Assembly (NCBI GenBank): GCA_933228895.1
Contig: OW121856.1
Coordinates: 104,321,027-104,385,026, forward strand
DNA from: Platycnemis pennipes
Taxonomy: Eukaryota; Arthropoda; Insecta; Odonata; Platycnemididae
Direction of reading: 5' to 3'
Length of the DNA stretch: 64,000 nucleotides
Position numbers and translations under genes: made by a program. The notes beneath the pieces were generated by a model. It was given only the letters and a program-made list of their open reading frames with translations, was not told the origin of the DNA and searched no databases. The number at the start of each line of letters is the position of its first letter. The stretch's first letter is position 1. This document shows, piece by piece, positions 1 through 11,907 of this stretch.

Positions 1-534
1 AAAAGAGTACTAGGAAAATGTGATGAGAAGACAAAAGAGCGATGCTACTTTTCACTAGTTAGGCCCCACCTTGAGTATGCAGCCAGTGTATGGGATCCTA
101 ATGAATTAGGTTTGATGAGAGAACTAGACAGTGTGCAGCGTAGAGCAGCTAGGTTCGTCAAAAGGTGTTACGATAGGTTGAGTAGTGTATCAGAATTAAT
201 ACAAGAATTAGGGTGGGAATCATTATCAGAGCGTAGATTAAAGTTCAGATTTAATCTATTGCAGAAATTTCAATCGGATAGCTTTACTGAAGATGTTAGG
301 CACATATTAAAAACACCAGCGTATTATGCTAGATTCGACCAGATAAATAAGATTAGAGAGATAGATTGTCGTACAGATAGATTCAAAATGGCATTTTTCC
401 CCCGTACTATAAGAGAACAGAATAGGCAGCATAGGAAAGGGATAGGTAGGGGAAATATTTTAGAGTATTCTGTAGTGCATGATGCATGTATTAACCCCTC
501 AAATACTATAGATACTAACAATCTAGTTGCATGA
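1..534 (+). CDS. Partial reverse transcriptase C-terminus of LINE family A
   Basis: The frame is open from base 1 to the stop at 532-534, without a start in the window; the first ATG at about 112 is internal. The encoded end of the protein carries LVRPHLEYAASVWDP followed by VQRRAARFV and, further on, the WESLSERR block. These are the post-RT (thumb and C-terminal) motifs common to CR1/L2/Jockey-like LINE polymerases. The catalytic FADD box lies upstream of the window. The 178 codons visible contain no frameshift or stop, unlike most other copies here, so the part seen is not obviously dead. It is a transposon gene, not a host gene. Confidence 0.8.
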   Translation, partial: KRVLGKCDEKTKERCYFSLVRPHLEYAASVWDPNELGLMRELDSVQRRAARFVKRCYDRLSSVSELIQELGWESLSERRLKFRFNLLQKFQSDSFTEDVRHILKTPAYYARFDQINKIREIDCRTDRFKMAFFPRTIREQNRQHRKGIGRGNILEYSVVHDACINPSNTIDTNNLVA

Positions 535-588
535 GACCCTTTAGTTGCTTGCTTGCATGCTAGTAGTGAATGCTTGGTGACCTTCACC

Positions 589-621
589 CCCTGCCACACA
601 CCCTCGCGGTGGCTTGCAGGG
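589..621 (+). other. Conserved 3'-terminal hairpin of LINE family A
   Basis: CCCTGC (589-594) pairs with GCAGGG (616-621), and inside it CACC pairs with GGTG around a small loop. The same hairpin, with sequence variation concentrated in the loop, recurs at the 3' ends of the copies near 4250, 5805, 42825, 45460, 48600 and 54050. Its position just before the tandem tail fits the structure the element's own RT recognises to start target-primed reverse transcription; that role is inferred. Confidence 0.65.
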
Positions 622-651
622 TATCGTGTAGATGTAGATGTAGATGTAGAT

Positions 652-751
652 GGTTAGAAGATTTATTTTTTCACTAAAATTCATTTTTCTTTTCCATCTA
701 ACGTTTTCGTGTACAAAATTGCGATTTCGGTTCCGAGTAAACGCCCCCATT
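652..751. repeat. Dispersed 100-bp repeat R4, copy 1
   Basis: From GGTTAGAAG to CGCCCCCATT this matches 33344-33443 over exactly 100 bp with no indel and about 12 substitutions; similarity stops abruptly on both sides. It begins exactly where the family A tail ends. On the minus strand both copies are open and share the peptide FTRNRNRNFVHE, but I do not recognise it as a protein family. Confidence 0.7.
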
Positions 752-829
752 CTACCTATCATATTTTGCATTATAATATTCTATGGGTCGTCGAATTGTT
801 GAGTGGTATTAGAGTAGTTTCTTATTATT

Positions 830-1410
830 TTTCAACTGTCTTGATAAAAGGTTTATCAAAGCCCTAATAATGGGAGCGGCACGCATGCTTCAGCGTATTG
901 ATATTGACCTAATACCAAAAATAAAGGTTGATGAACACGAAATCCTCCATTTCAATTATGCACGTAATCTAGGTGTCACTATTAGTAATAATATTTCCTG
1001 GACAGATTATATTTCCCAAATTTGAAACAGAAAATATTCCACTCAATATCGGTTGAAAACTCGTAAACATTTACTTCCCATAGGCACCAGAAACAAACTC
1101 ATTTCCACGTTGATTTTTCCACATCTGGATTACTGCTGCTTAGTTTATTCTGGCATTACTGAAGAACTAAACTTAAAACTCCAACGGCTAATTAACTCAT
1201 GTGCCAGATTCATTTATAACAAAAGAAAATCTGAACAAATCAGTCCCTACCTACGAGAACTAGGGTGGCTATCAGTCACTCATAGGAGAAAATATTTCCG
1301 GGGATTGTTTATTTTTAGATTATTCCGTAATCATAAACCAGCCTACAGTCTAAAGTGACTTTGAAAATAACTTATACCTACCAAGTATTCATTATCAGCG
1401 GAATAAACCC
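830..1410 (+). pseudogene. Broken reverse transcriptase fragment, LINE family D
   Basis: One frame runs from about 843 through a TGA at 1023-1025 to a stop at 1356-1358. It shows a LGVTISNNISW block, then HLDYCCLVYSGI, LQRLINSCARFI and LRELGWL. This is the conserved region downstream of the RT palm in CR1/Jockey-type elements, but the protein is clearly different from family A. After 1355 the similarity continues in another frame (IHYQRNK near 1390-1408), so there is a frameshift as well as the internal stop. The palm with the catalytic aspartates is missing. No second copy of this family was seen in the window. Confidence 0.7.
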
Positions 1411-3117
1411 TGAATAGAATAGAAGTTAATAGAAGAGAAGAAGAGAAAGTTAATAGAATGGATTGTCTTGGGATAGATGCAAAAAGGAAAAGGGTAATTT
1501 GGTAGGGCTGCTTAAAACTAGGGAAGTTTTAAAAGGCGATTCACGAGATAGTTTAGCGGGAAGCTCCATGATAACGAAACGATATCGAAAACACTCGATT
1601 TGAGTACCTATAAGTAAAAGCTTCAGTGAAGGGATAGAAGGTATCATGAAACAGTTAAGAGTATCATGGTGGAGAAGCGAGCCTCTTGTATGAGCTCCTT
1701 GGTTCTCAGACCAAATGCGATCACAAGAAGTGAATCACTTCTACTTCAAGAAAGCGTTTCGCATTCACGACGTTAAAATACTTTTGCGAGATCAAAATCT
1801 TCGTGTTCGAACGACTACAGAGGTAAGAAGATTTTCGGAATCAGAGAGAAAATGACTACGGAAATTAGGAAGGATGTACCCGTCCTACTTTGACGTAAAT
1901 ACCACCACTCTGTGTAAATTCCTTTGGTAAGAAATAATTTATTTTGCAAGCAAGCGATTCAAAAAATAAAGTAAAAAATTATTTTCGAGAGACGAGGTTT
2001 TTTCTCGATTTTTTCGTTTCCTTTCAAAGTATTCAATGCTTTGACTAAGCCGTCGTACTCTGAAGTGTATATTTTAGTATTTTTCATTCTAATTCTACTC
2101 TATCTAAAAGCTTTGGAAAAATAAATTCAAACACAGCCTAGGTAGCTTTTTTAGCCTTTCGAAAACTTACTTAAGGAAATGTTTAGTGATAATAGAAAAT
2201 TGACAGCTTCTCAGCGAACTTCTAAAGATTTTCCAGTAGTCTTTGAAAATTACCCTCGTTTTCCTTTAATGCAATGGATTTTTTTACATTTTTTCCTGTA
2301 GCAAAACATCATCCTAGATCCTTCGGCCGTCAATTTTTCCGTTTCCCTTTCCAATCGTGTTTTACATGCTTCATTTCTTCCACACTGGGCGTATAATGCA
2401 CTTTTAGAAACTCTACACAAACTTCATCGATGAATTTTTCGTAATCCAAGCTAACTTCTTCAACTAACATCTTTCAATTATTTTTCATTCATTGTGGTTT
2501 TATTTTTCTTAGAAATGAACTTGGAGAATCCCCAATCCCAGACTTCCTTGAGTATTAATTCTACTCCTTTTTATATATCTTGCTAAAATCAATTTTCTTT
2601 TCCATTTGGTATTGGCAATTTCAAATTTCAGGTGAAGAAATTAAAGGGTAATCAGACCTGTTTATTGAGAAAGCTGATTTTATGGAGAACCTAGGGTTGT
2701 TTTAAGATTTTGAACTTATACATGGAGTACAGTTTTAAAATATCACTGATTACATTAACAAAAAGCTTGGCTAAGGAAATAGTGTAGAAGAAAAAATTAT
2801 ATCCTGGATTATGTCCTGTCCTGCATAAAAAAGGGGTAACAAAAAAGGATTGAATAGGTATCCGAGTTGTACACATCGTTGTCAATTAAGAGTTCTACGA
2901 TAAAGCAACTATTTTGAGGCCATTGTTTCAAAGAAAAAATTGTTGGTATAAATATCAAAGTGATCTTTTTCTTTGATCAAAAGATATAAGATAAAATCTT
3001 ATTAGCATAGAAATCATCTTACAAGATTTTTTTTGTGTCGCATACTCAATTATAAATTCAATTTATATGTAGTACCTACACTGTAAAAATCTTTCTATTA
3101 TAGGTCCTACTATAGGT
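1411..3117. other. AT-rich sequence without recognisable gene
   Basis: No frame here is longer than about 65 codons, and no RT motif, tRNA box, tandem array or long inverted repeat was seen. There is a short purine-rich stretch (AGAAGAG repeats) near 1425-1450. Confidence 0.5.
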
Positions 3118-3270
3118 TCTAGAGGAGAAGAACGGTTAGCTTGGATGTAATGATGGGTGGAAGGTGGTATGAGAGGTTTATGAGGGACATTGTGTGAAAT
3201 TTAGGGGGTGGGAAGGATTCAATGTCCATTTCAACCTACCTTCACCGGTAGAATACAAATAAAAATAAGT
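3118..3270 (+). mobile_element. LINE family C, 3'-terminal fragment
   Basis: The segment ending in CCTACCTTCACCGGTAGAATAC matches the reverse complement of 55919-56030, the 3' end of the LINE nested in the hAT element. Both carry the coding end MRDIV followed by a stop and a G-rich 3' UTR. Only the last ~150 bp are present, a typical severely 5'-truncated insertion. The tail here is A-rich (AATAAAAATAAG) rather than a clean AAT array. Confidence 0.7.
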
Positions 3271-4214
3271 ATAGGTCCCGATAAGCCATAATAAGGCATG
3301 TCAGCAGGTTACTCTATTAATCTCATTAATACATATTGCTTTCTATATCATGGCTATGTAATTTGGCGGGTAGAACAGTCTAAAATCCATATTTTTTAGA
3401 GTCATGTTCCAAGTAAGAGTTCTAAGAGTCATGTTTTAATTTACTTTTTTAACTTTATTTTTTTTCAGAGTTTTTTATTGATTGGGCACATCATTGAATA
3501 CATCAGATATTTTCATAAATGTCATATTTTTCTTTCCATGCAATGCGATAAATGTTTTTACTATATATCTTGTATTACTGATTGTGAGTGCTGATTATGC
3601 ATGAATATATTCAAAATCTGGAACTAAATTTAATTGAAAATGGTTTAATCAGGCACTGGCATTTTTAAGGTTGCATAGATTGCTTTATCATCAGAGCAAT
3701 GATTAGAATCGAGTGAAGATATTCTTTAACATGTGTATTTTCAACACCGATTTGTAATACGCCAAAGGTCAAATATATACATTTAAAAAATCGCCATTTT
3801 CTGCGCTATTGTTTTCAGAAAGACCTGCAGTGAACCCCAATCGTTCTGCTATTTTCATTTTAATTCTGCCTCTGACTTATTTCTTCTTGAAATATAATGA
3901 ATTCCCTATCCTTCCCCACTGTTTCTGAGTAAACGGAAGCTTAAAATCTGGGTCGCATACCCGCTGCCGAGCTTTAAAAAAAATCACTCTTTCTCTCAGT
4001 TTTTTTTCTCATGAAGAAGGAATGCGCATCTCGTTGGGATCAAGTATTCCAGCGTAGATATTGGAATGCCCGTCATACAAGGGCTGGTCAGTGACCTCAC
4101 CACACAAGGACGAGAAAGGCTCCGAAATATGTCGTCGGAAAGAGAAAAATTCATCCGCAATTCCACCGAAGGGTGGATTGCTAAAAAGAGTATTTATCGA
4201 CAAGTCTTTTGAAT
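3271..4214. other. AT-rich sequence without recognisable gene
   Basis: Nothing beyond short spurious frames was found. No repeat relationship to other parts of the window was noticed. Confidence 0.45.
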
Positions 4215-4390
4215 ACATCTACATCTACACGATACTCTGCAAGCCACCGCGAGGGTGTGTGGCAGGGGGTGAATATCACCAAGTGTGCACTACTGACATG
4301 CAAACAAACAACTATAGGGTTTCATGCAACTAGATTGTTAGTATCTATGGTATATAAGGGGTTAATACATGCATCATGCACTAAATCTAT
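4215..4390 (-). mobile_element. LINE family A, 3'-UTR fragment (copy A2)
   Basis: Read on the minus strand this is the last ~175 bp of family A. It covers the region before and after the stop codon, the terminal hairpin (with one change in the outer stem) and a short CATCTA-type tail at 4215-4230. It is 5'-truncated and non-coding. Confidence 0.8.
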
Positions 4391-4589
4391 ATGTAGATGC
4401 ATGCACATGAATGGGCACAAACAGAGCAGTATTTATTCCTAACTCCAATGAAAAGAACTTTTTTTGTTCGATAACCCACAATACATGCCTGTAATTAGTA
4501 ACAAATTAAAATTAGATTCAATAATTCAGTAATCTTTGTAAAAATTTACCATTACTAAAAATGCAAAACAATTTCACTTCGATACGTAC

Positions 4590-4880
4590 CACTCTAGAGA
4601 GAGAGAGAGTTGTAATTGGTTTTATAAGATCTCTTGGCCCATGCTCAATCTGCAACAACAGCTATCAATGGAAACCATTAATGTCAACATTGCCTGAGTT
4701 TATGGCTATTTTGGCTTCTTCTTTTCCAGCGACTTTCATTTTTTCCCAAGCCACATCGGAAATTGAATGTGAAAGATTGTCATGGATCTTAAAAAATGAT
4801 TTCTTTGCTATCCCTGGCATATCTAAACCTGAACTTATTTCAGTCATTTGCGAAAATCCTTGACCTAAATAAATACAGGG
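4590..4880 (-). pseudogene. Broken Mutator-like transposase fragment
   Basis: On the minus strand, 4863 to about 4665 encodes GFSQMTEISSGLDMPGIAKK followed by an AWEKM and an EEAKIAI stretch and GNVDINGF. After a frameshift near 4665 the next frame gives IAVVAD, a stop where glycine is expected, then AWAKRSYKTNYNSLS. The order (cysteine-poor helix block, DxDGxPxxxVVADGxWxKRSYxxxYxxLSG) is one I know from a widespread family of animal transposase-like proteins related to the Mutator-like transposase domain. A CT/GA run at 4600-4612 interrupts the end. Only about 100 residues remain, with a frameshift and a nonsense change, so it is dead. Family name from memory: moderate confidence. Confidence 0.6.
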
Positions 4881-5039
4881 AAATTTAAATACAGGGAAAA
4901 TGGCGAATAATTGAGTTTTGTTTTTTTTTCGGACATTCTAATTATTTTCCTACAAGACCACTTAGTTGTATTGGAAGGCATTATGTTTTACTGGAGCCTA
5001 CTAATGTCAAGATTTTCCACTACCTATATTTATAGAAGC

Positions 5040-5852
5040 AACAGTAAGGTCGTAGCAGTAGTAAGTCGTCACACAAAAATCGAAAACTTTGAAACCACAA
5101 GGTACCTACTTATTTGTAACAACCACTAAAGATTTATCGTGGGGAAGACACATCTGGGAAATATGCGGCCGAGCGAAGAAAAAGCTAGGATTATTACTTG
5201 GGAAATGTGATTAGAAAGCAAAAGAGTGATGTTACTTTTCTCTAGTCAGGCTCCACCTTGAATATTTATCCCATCCCATAGGACCCCAATGAATTAGGTT
5301 TGATCAGAGACCTAGGCAGTTTTAGGTTTGTTAAAATGTATTACGATGGGTTTAGTAGTGTATCCTGACTAATACAAGAATTAGGGTGGGAATCATTATC
5401 AGATCATACGATGAAGTACATTAAATATATTACAGAAATTTAAACCGGATAACTTTACTGAAGATGTTAGGCACATATTAAAAACACCAGCGTATTTGGT
5501 AGATTCGATCAGATACCTAAGACCTATCGGCCATATAAATAAGATCAGAGAGATAGATTGTCGTACCGTTAGGTTCAAAATTTTTCCCCATGTGTTATAA
5601 GAGAACACAAAAGGGAGCATAGCGAAGTGATAGGTAGGGAAATATTGTATTGTAGTTTGTCGTGCATGATGTATGTATTCACAACCAATCCCTATATTAC
5701 TATATAGATACTAACAATGTAGCTGCATGTGACCCTATTATTAGCATGTTTCCATGTAGTACCCTAGTTGCATGTTAGTTCACGTTTGGTGGTCTTCAAC
5801 CCCTGCCAAACACACTGGCGGTGACTTGCAGGGTATCTCCTAGATGTAGATA
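5040..5852 (+). mobile_element. Degraded LINE family A copy (A3)
   Basis: It begins within the RT at a block readable as DLSWGRHIWEI and runs collinearly with family A through FSLVRLHLEY, the KTPAY and REIDCR regions, the 3' UTR and the terminal hairpin (5809-5841), ending in a single TAGATG unit. Several stops and indels break the frame, for example TGA inside the LLGKCD block near 5212, and about 35 bp are missing after 5275. It is older than A1 and A10. Confidence 0.75.
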
Positions 5853-8711
5853 ACCTCCACAATGACAGCTTTGGCCATTTGCAACATTTAGACACCGTAT
5901 CATACTATCTGGTAAATCTTAGTTTAAGTGAACGTTAAGGTACGTCAGCGATTATCAGAGCATATTGTAACAGAAATTGCATCAGACGAGCAATTATTTG
6001 ATGTGAGAACATAAGCTCCATGGCGTAACTACAGTCTTTATCGAAGCACAAATATAGTCGAGCAGACATAGTAATACTGAACCTTAGGGTAGTCTATTTA
6101 TTTGGAATAGGTAGAATTTTTTACAGGGTGCGGAGGTTGGGTAGAATAAAAACCGGTGCGGCGTCGGCATTGGCCTGCTCTTTACGAATGGCACCTAATG
6201 ATCAACGTTTTATCGTACGAATTGACGGACGGAGCGCTGAAGTGCTCTCCCCAAAGCACTCTACTGGGAGCGGTTATATGAAAAAAAAATTCTCTTATCT
6301 CAAAAAATGTCTCGATTAGCGGCTTTTAGCAACAAAAATCTCTGTTATTTCAAAATTCGAACCCTGATCCTCGGAATGGAAGGCCGTCTTTATGAGCATA
6401 AAAGTGAAATACCAATTAGACTTGTTAGATTTTTCATTTTTTTATGTCTCAACTACCATTTTATAGCCTGCTAGTTTTTTATATAATCTACTTCATTGGA
6501 AATGACATCGAAAGAACTAGTACTCCTATGAACGAGGCAGGAATGGTCTTAGTTGAACTTATGCAGTCAAATAGAGACCCTAATTGTCTGCTTCATCCTC
6601 AACCATACAACTTTTACACCGGCCACAAGGCATGAGTGATTTCCTGTATGCAATGACTCTAGTGCGTTGTACATTTAACTGTTTCTAGTAAAAAATTCAA
6701 TCATGAAATAATTTTGAGCAAACCATCAATTTGATTACAAGAGTAATGTTAGAATTGTATTGTAGCACACTCCAGCTGTCAAGGTCCTACTGTACCATCT
6801 ATAACCTAACTGAATCCTAAGATGAACACAAGCACGAGCCCAAGGAGGGATTAGAACACGCGACCTTCGAAATATCATGCCGAAATGTTACCATCCTGAT
6901 ATCGCGGTCAGTTCACTTTGAGAAAATAAGTCCTTAGTAATGGATTTCATCAGACAAATATTTTACCATTTTTATTATTATAGGCTGGAAAACCATTTTA
7001 ACTGCGACTTGAATATTATTTCAGTTATGTATCAATATTTAATGCGCTAAGTATATAGTAGTGTCCATTATTATCGATTGATGTTTATACGTAGAATCAG
7101 AATCTAAATCAACGATAATATCTGTTCTCAAAAGACATATCTTCATGTATTATCACAAAATCATTTTGGCTTGAACAAATTTTATGTACATGGCATGATT
7201 TTCTATACTTTCTTCCACGGATGTGAGTAGTGTTTATCTAAAACGTGTTTCCAATGTATTCAAAAGGAAAACTGCCGTTTCGGATAGCAGCAGGGATTAC
7301 CTACTTATCAAATATTTATTTATCAAACGTATCACCAAAGTTTCGTTGCAGTGAAACATCTTCAGAAATGAAAAGCATATTTTAATGTAACCTTCAAAAG
7401 CATTTGCTGTGTCTATATTTCGGAATCTAATGTAATTTTTTTAAAAGACACGGCAACTGAAGAGATTTCCATTTCAATTTTTAAGGTTCCAACGGAGGAC
7501 AATTAAGGCGAGAAGTTCTCTTGCGAACTTGAAAGAAGTTAAGAGGCAGATACTCTACCCATTTCCCTGTGAAACGATTCGGAGGAGGATATTGCAATGC
7601 AGAAGTATGTAAGTACACTCTTTATAAAGCATTACATTAGCTAATTAATTTCCAGTTAAATCTCCAAAATCCCGTTTAAAAGACAAGACGTGATAGGGTC
7701 ATTTTTCAGAAGGACCGCTGACTTGGTTCAGAGCGCGATACCTTCCGCGAACTTGCTCTCGAGAACAAAAGCGGAACGCCTTTAAAGGGTGCGGATTAAT
7801 TGAAGTGGCACATATTTCTGAAGGTCCTCAGGAACTCGGCGGGGGTTAACGTGCGGCAGACTGCGCAGTGGATAAGCATTTCATTGCAAATAAAACCAGG
7901 AAGGATGGACTAGAGGGAGCGACGTCCCTCCCAGTGAAGTTTTGCTAAAGGAAGTTGAAGAAGAGCCGTGACAAAGTTTCGAAGTGCTCGGAGAAAATCA
8001 ATTGTCTCAAAGTAGGGAAGTTTTATGGCAGGCGGAAAAAAATCGGGACGCTATTTAATTTGAGAGGAGCCCCAAACAAAGCTGGAATGCTTTTTCTACG
8101 CCATCGAAATGGACAAATATTTCCACGCTATAAACTCAGGTCATCCACGTCTTTTAATTATAGAGTGATTCAGGAAAGGGGATCAGATTAAACCAGAAGC
8201 ACTTCTTTATATTATTTCTCACTTAATGTTTCAACTTCTTACCGGTTTCTATATTATATGCGTTATTCTCACCGGTCCGTTAAATCTTAAATCGAATATA
8301 GGCCCGAAAATTAATTGCTAATAAATTATCATAAGAGTCTATAGTCTAAACCATGTCTTAACTCCACTAATTGTAACTTGAGACATTAAAATTTCTTAAA
8401 ATTAACATTTTTCTTGCTGTATATTTACATTGATGTGTTGAACAGACCTTGGTGACAACCAGGAAGGTAAATATTTGTTAGTTACTTGCGGCTCATTGTT
8501 AAGAGATAGACTTGAGCATGAAAACCGGAATAAATTCAATTACCAAAGCACTTTAGTAAAATTGATATAATATTACAATTTTTTTGGTCAGTTCGTTGAA
8601 CTGAAGGTTATAAACAAAGAGTTGGAGCTGCTATGAGATATTTTAATACTTTTGGAGTGCAGAATTGAGGTGCTTCAGTTTCCTGGTATTTATTAGCATT
8701 AAAATAGACTA
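5853..8711. other. AT-rich sequence with few recognisable features
   Basis: No gene recognised. Two sites stand out: a weakly tRNA-like stretch on the minus strand at about 6828-6905 (a GTGTTCTAATCCC box resembling a polymerase III B box, with a poor A box), and a hammerhead-like motif at 7340-7365. The frame at 7955-8191 has no recognisable motif. Confidence 0.4.
7340..7365 (-). ncRNA. Hammerhead-like core motif (Penelope-type), candidate
   Basis: On the minus strand CTGAAGA is followed by a short self-complementary segment (GTT...AAC) and GAAAC. This matches the hammerhead core CUGANGA - stem II - GAAA. Minimal hammerheads of this kind are known from Penelope-like elements. No Penelope ORF is nearby, and the motif is short enough to arise by chance. 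Confidence 0.3.
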
Positions 8712-9200
8712 GCTGAAGGTGCCCTTTGAAATTCAACGGGAGGAAGAAATATGATAAATGCAAATTGTGTTAAGAAATGTTAACATTTTTCATGAAGGGG
8801 CGAAATAAGTGCGGAAGGAAAGAAATAAAGGGAGAAACTTTTGCTGTGGAGTTTGCTCCAAGTTGATATCGGAACCATGAATATATTTTAAACCAATGTA
8901 AACATTTAATTACTGCCTGGACTAATGCCTGGGCCTTTACAAAATAAGAATATTATTTAGTAACTTTCAGGCCAGAAGAAACAAAGTATGTTATAGGGGG
9001 AAGTGTATACGAATGTCTCTCTCTTGTTGACACTTAGGCCAGATTCGGGTTTTTGGGAATGTTAGGACTCAAATCTTTGGCAAAAAAATTTTTCTCTGGC
9101 CTTTCATACATGTTATGTTTGTCTCAATTCTCCAACATCATGAGAGGGGCGTCAATGAACTTCCTACGGACACGTATCAATGCCCTTTATTAGAATTAGA
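8712..9200. repeat. Dispersed repeat R1, copy 1 (SINE-like)
   Basis: About 490 bp shared with 14945-15690. Both contain the run AATTACTGCC...GCCTGGG, the CTTTACAAAA block, TTTCAGGCCAG, and a distal part around CAATTCTCCAAC and CTACGGA. A related block at 10535-10600 keeps a clear polymerase III B box that is degenerate here, so the family is probably a tRNA-derived SINE in minus orientation. Non-coding. Confidence 0.65.
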
Positions 9201-9235
9201 ATAATTCTTTTCTCATAACCTAGTGCAGATTTAAA

Positions 9236-9397
9236 ATAATGGAAAAGGCAGGCCTCGTATGTGATATGTGAAGCAAGTTGTGAAGGATGCAAAAGAGAGG
9301 AGTTACTTCAATACGAAGAGGTTTGCCGATAGAAAAATAGAGTGGAGAGCTGTGTCAAACCAATCCTAGGATTGTTGTCCGATGATGATGATGAAAT
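9236..9397 (+). mobile_element. LINE family B, 3' end
   Basis: The frame GKGRPRM-stop-YVKQVV...KRFADRKIEWRAVSNQS matches the C-terminus of the long RT frame at 58562-59520 on the opposite strand. An arginine CGA-type codon has become TGA near 9261. The coding end is followed by a short UTR and an ATG/GAT tandem tail (9382-9395). Strongly 5'-truncated. Confidence 0.75.
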
Positions 9398-9400
9398 CAG

Positions 9401-10534
9401 GTACTTGTCGCTCAGTTATCTATGTTCACACCTTTTACGGGATATTTGATGTATCACCTAATTACAATTTTTTTCATCCTATTACTCCTATTTTTGTTTA
9501 GACTTCATTTAGTTTCTTATCACATACTTTGTCCTAAAATACAACAATTTTGAAAGCAGTCCACTTCGGAATACGGTATAAATCTATAAAATATTCACTT
9601 TTTGAACTCCACGGAAACTGTCATTTGAATACTTTTAGTTTTACCGAATGCACACCTATTTAAGCCGGGAGTTGCATTCATCCCGTATGATTGCATTTGC
9701 AGTTATCCTGCATGATTTTGCAGGATGAAATAGCCGATGTAGATTCAAGAATCAGCTGCGATATCTTTTTTAATAACTTTCAATATCTTCACGGAAAGAG
9801 CAACGCAGTTTACGTCGTCTCTTTTGGACGAACTTTTTAGCATAATTGAAATGGCATTATTAAACAACCCACGGATACGTAATGAGACATTACGTTATAT
9901 TGGGATTAGAATTCATCCCCTGGTTTATATTCAACTATCTCAAATCTCAAAGTATTTCGCTCGATGACGATTTCGAAAGCATTCCATGTCTTCTCTTCAC
10001 GTCCCAGGTTGGTTCATATGCACAAACCCGTAAAGAAATAAAAGCATTCACAATTTGAGCACCGCTGAAGAATTCATTTAAATACTCCTAATTTGGACCG
10101 ATTGCAAACCTAAATCTCTGAGTAACGCTAGCATCAGCGCGTATTTTTGTGCGCAAAAATATGGCTGGCCTTGCTTTATACGAATAGCCTACAATGCCTT
10201 CAGTACCTTCCTATATCCTGGCGAAAAACCCAATGCCATTTGCGGCATCCCGCTTTGACGATCTGTTTAAGCATCAACGATGTTTTCATTTCAGAGACGA
10301 CAATGGAAATGACCTTATCGACGCTCGAAAAATTTTCCGAAAAAAACAGTAAATTTCAAAGTAAATTACACAATGCATAGAAATCTAGAAAACAAAGAGT
10401 AAATCAGTTAAAATAATAAAAAAGTTTATATATTCTTCCATTAAATACAGAAAGAATGAAAAAATTGACTAATGTTTAGTTATTTTACTGAGCTAAAGAA
10501 AAAACACTTGCACTTCCATAAATTGAAAAAGTCC
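9401..10534. other. AT-rich sequence without recognisable gene
   Basis: No motif recognised. The 77-codon frame at 10147-10380 has no family signature. Confidence 0.4.
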
Positions 10535-10600
10535 ATTTAAACCGATGTAAATACATAATTGGCGCCAGGAATCGAACCCAGGCCCTGAGCCTTTTTTTAT
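10535..10600 (-). repeat. SINE-like fragment with intact B box (R1-related)
   Basis: On the minus strand GGGTTCGATTCC (10568-10579) is a perfect polymerase III B box. The flanking TTTAAACCGATGTAAATACATAATT matches R1 at about 8885-8915 and 15100-15130. No A box can be made out upstream in this orientation, so only the middle of a SINE is left. Confidence 0.5.
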
Positions 10601-10639
10601 ATAGCCTATATCACCTTATAGTGTATACGCTAGAATCCT

Positions 10640-10745
10640 ACGAAATTTCAGCTCAATTCGTTCAGTAGTTTTTGTGAAGATGCGTAACTTAAAGCTGGCA
10701 GACAGACAGACAGAAACTTCATATTTATATATTAATATGATTAGC
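10640..10745. repeat. Retroposon-like segment with CAGA microsatellite
   Basis: The text AAATTTCAGCTCAAT...GTTCAGTAGTTTTTG followed by a CAGA array (10698-10714) and an AT-rich end is a pattern I know from abundant arthropod retroposon 3' ends. No coding capacity here. The assignment rests on recall, without alignment. Confidence 0.4.
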
Positions 10746-11907
10746 ACGAGGTATAATGTGGTAATAGCAACCGACGCTTGATAAAGATGAATTCTCTCCT
10801 CCCAATGCGTAAAACTGGACCAGTTTTCCATGAAATTAACGAAAGACGTAATTGTATATGGTATTAGGATGCAAATAAATTTCAAAATGCCTAGAAATAA
10901 ATGCAGTTATAAATAACTTTCTATGACCAAATCCTTCATTAATTGTAAATGGATAAAGATAGCGTAAACAGTATCGGCGCCTTCTCCGATATGTAAGGTT
11001 GGAATAAAAGTAGGAATTTGAGATAAATTTAGAGCCAAAAATGTCACGTTGCCACGGAAAAAATATTTATTAAGTAAAACTTTTTCTGTTAAAATTATCG
11101 AAATATTGCTGGCCAATTTTTTTAGTGAAAAAAATAGGTATAATTTATCACAATCAGAAGCTTAAACGCCTTCTCCGTTGTATTACATGGCTATCAACTG
11201 AAGAATTTGAGAGAAAATAAACATCATAATCTCATCTAACTATGTTTATAACACCATAGTCTCATCTAACTCTTCTATATGGTCATTTATGTTGTAAAAC
11301 TATTTTTATGTTAAAAACCTTGAAAAGACACCGTAAGGTCTGGTTTAGGGCCTTGAAATCGCGTGGCCGCAAATTGGGTTATCGAAAATTGTTAAGCATT
11401 ACCTATCCATAAATCTAGATTAAAGGGAAATTTTCACGGGTGACATTTTAACTGATAATTTCAGGCAGCTAATCCATGAGCCGTAGATGATCGCGGTCGC
11501 ACACGTGACCTCGCCTATGACGCTGTGGAAGGCTTTATTGAATAATTAAGGTAAGCCCTTTCACCTCTTGCAAGAGTCATGGCGGTAACTGTTGGACCTC
11601 TTTCTTCGTGGGAGTTACGTAATCTTTAACGAGCTTAAAATGCCATGGTAGAGTCAAGAGGAAATAATCATTTCCATTTTAGCATCGGGGCATGAGGAAA
11701 CTAATGCAGCCATGAAGCATTCATAGAATATAATATCTGTTGAAATAAATTACTAATAATAATGAAGATAGCTCCTGTTCACCATACTTGAATATGTTGC
11801 ATAAGTATCATTTTTAAGTTTAATGTCTCTAAAAAAAATAATTTTCTCATGTTTCAGACCTGGAAAATATACCTCGGTATCAAAAAGAGTCATGTAAATA
11901 TTTAGCA
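10746..11907. other. AT-rich sequence without recognisable gene
   Basis: No feature beyond a small imperfect duplication (CTCATCTAACT at about 11231 and 11263). Confidence 0.4.

Larger units (their letters stand above)
1..651 (+). mobile_element. Non-LTR retrotransposon family A, 3' end (copy A1), CR1/L2-like
   Basis: Left-truncated by the window edge. It holds the C-terminal part of an RT ORF (1-534), a ~55-nt spacer, a conserved 3' hairpin (589-621) and a tail of about four TAGATG repeats ending near 651. No poly(A) is present; LINEs ending in short tandem repeats are typical of the CR1/L2/RTE side of the APE group. It is almost identical to the copy at 53684-54092 (only a few differences over the shared ~400 bp), so the family was recently active. 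At least twelve other fragments of the family lie in this window. The repeat at 652-751 starts directly after the tail. Confidence 0.85.

Noticed and set aside
4561..4863. 100-codon plus-strand frame
   Set aside because: Its minus strand encodes recognisable transposase blocks (GFSQM..., VVAD...KRSY), so the plus frame is a shadow.
6828..6905. Possible tRNA gene on the minus strand
   Set aside because: A B-box-like stretch is present but no cloverleaf closes and the A box is poor; at most a decayed SINE.
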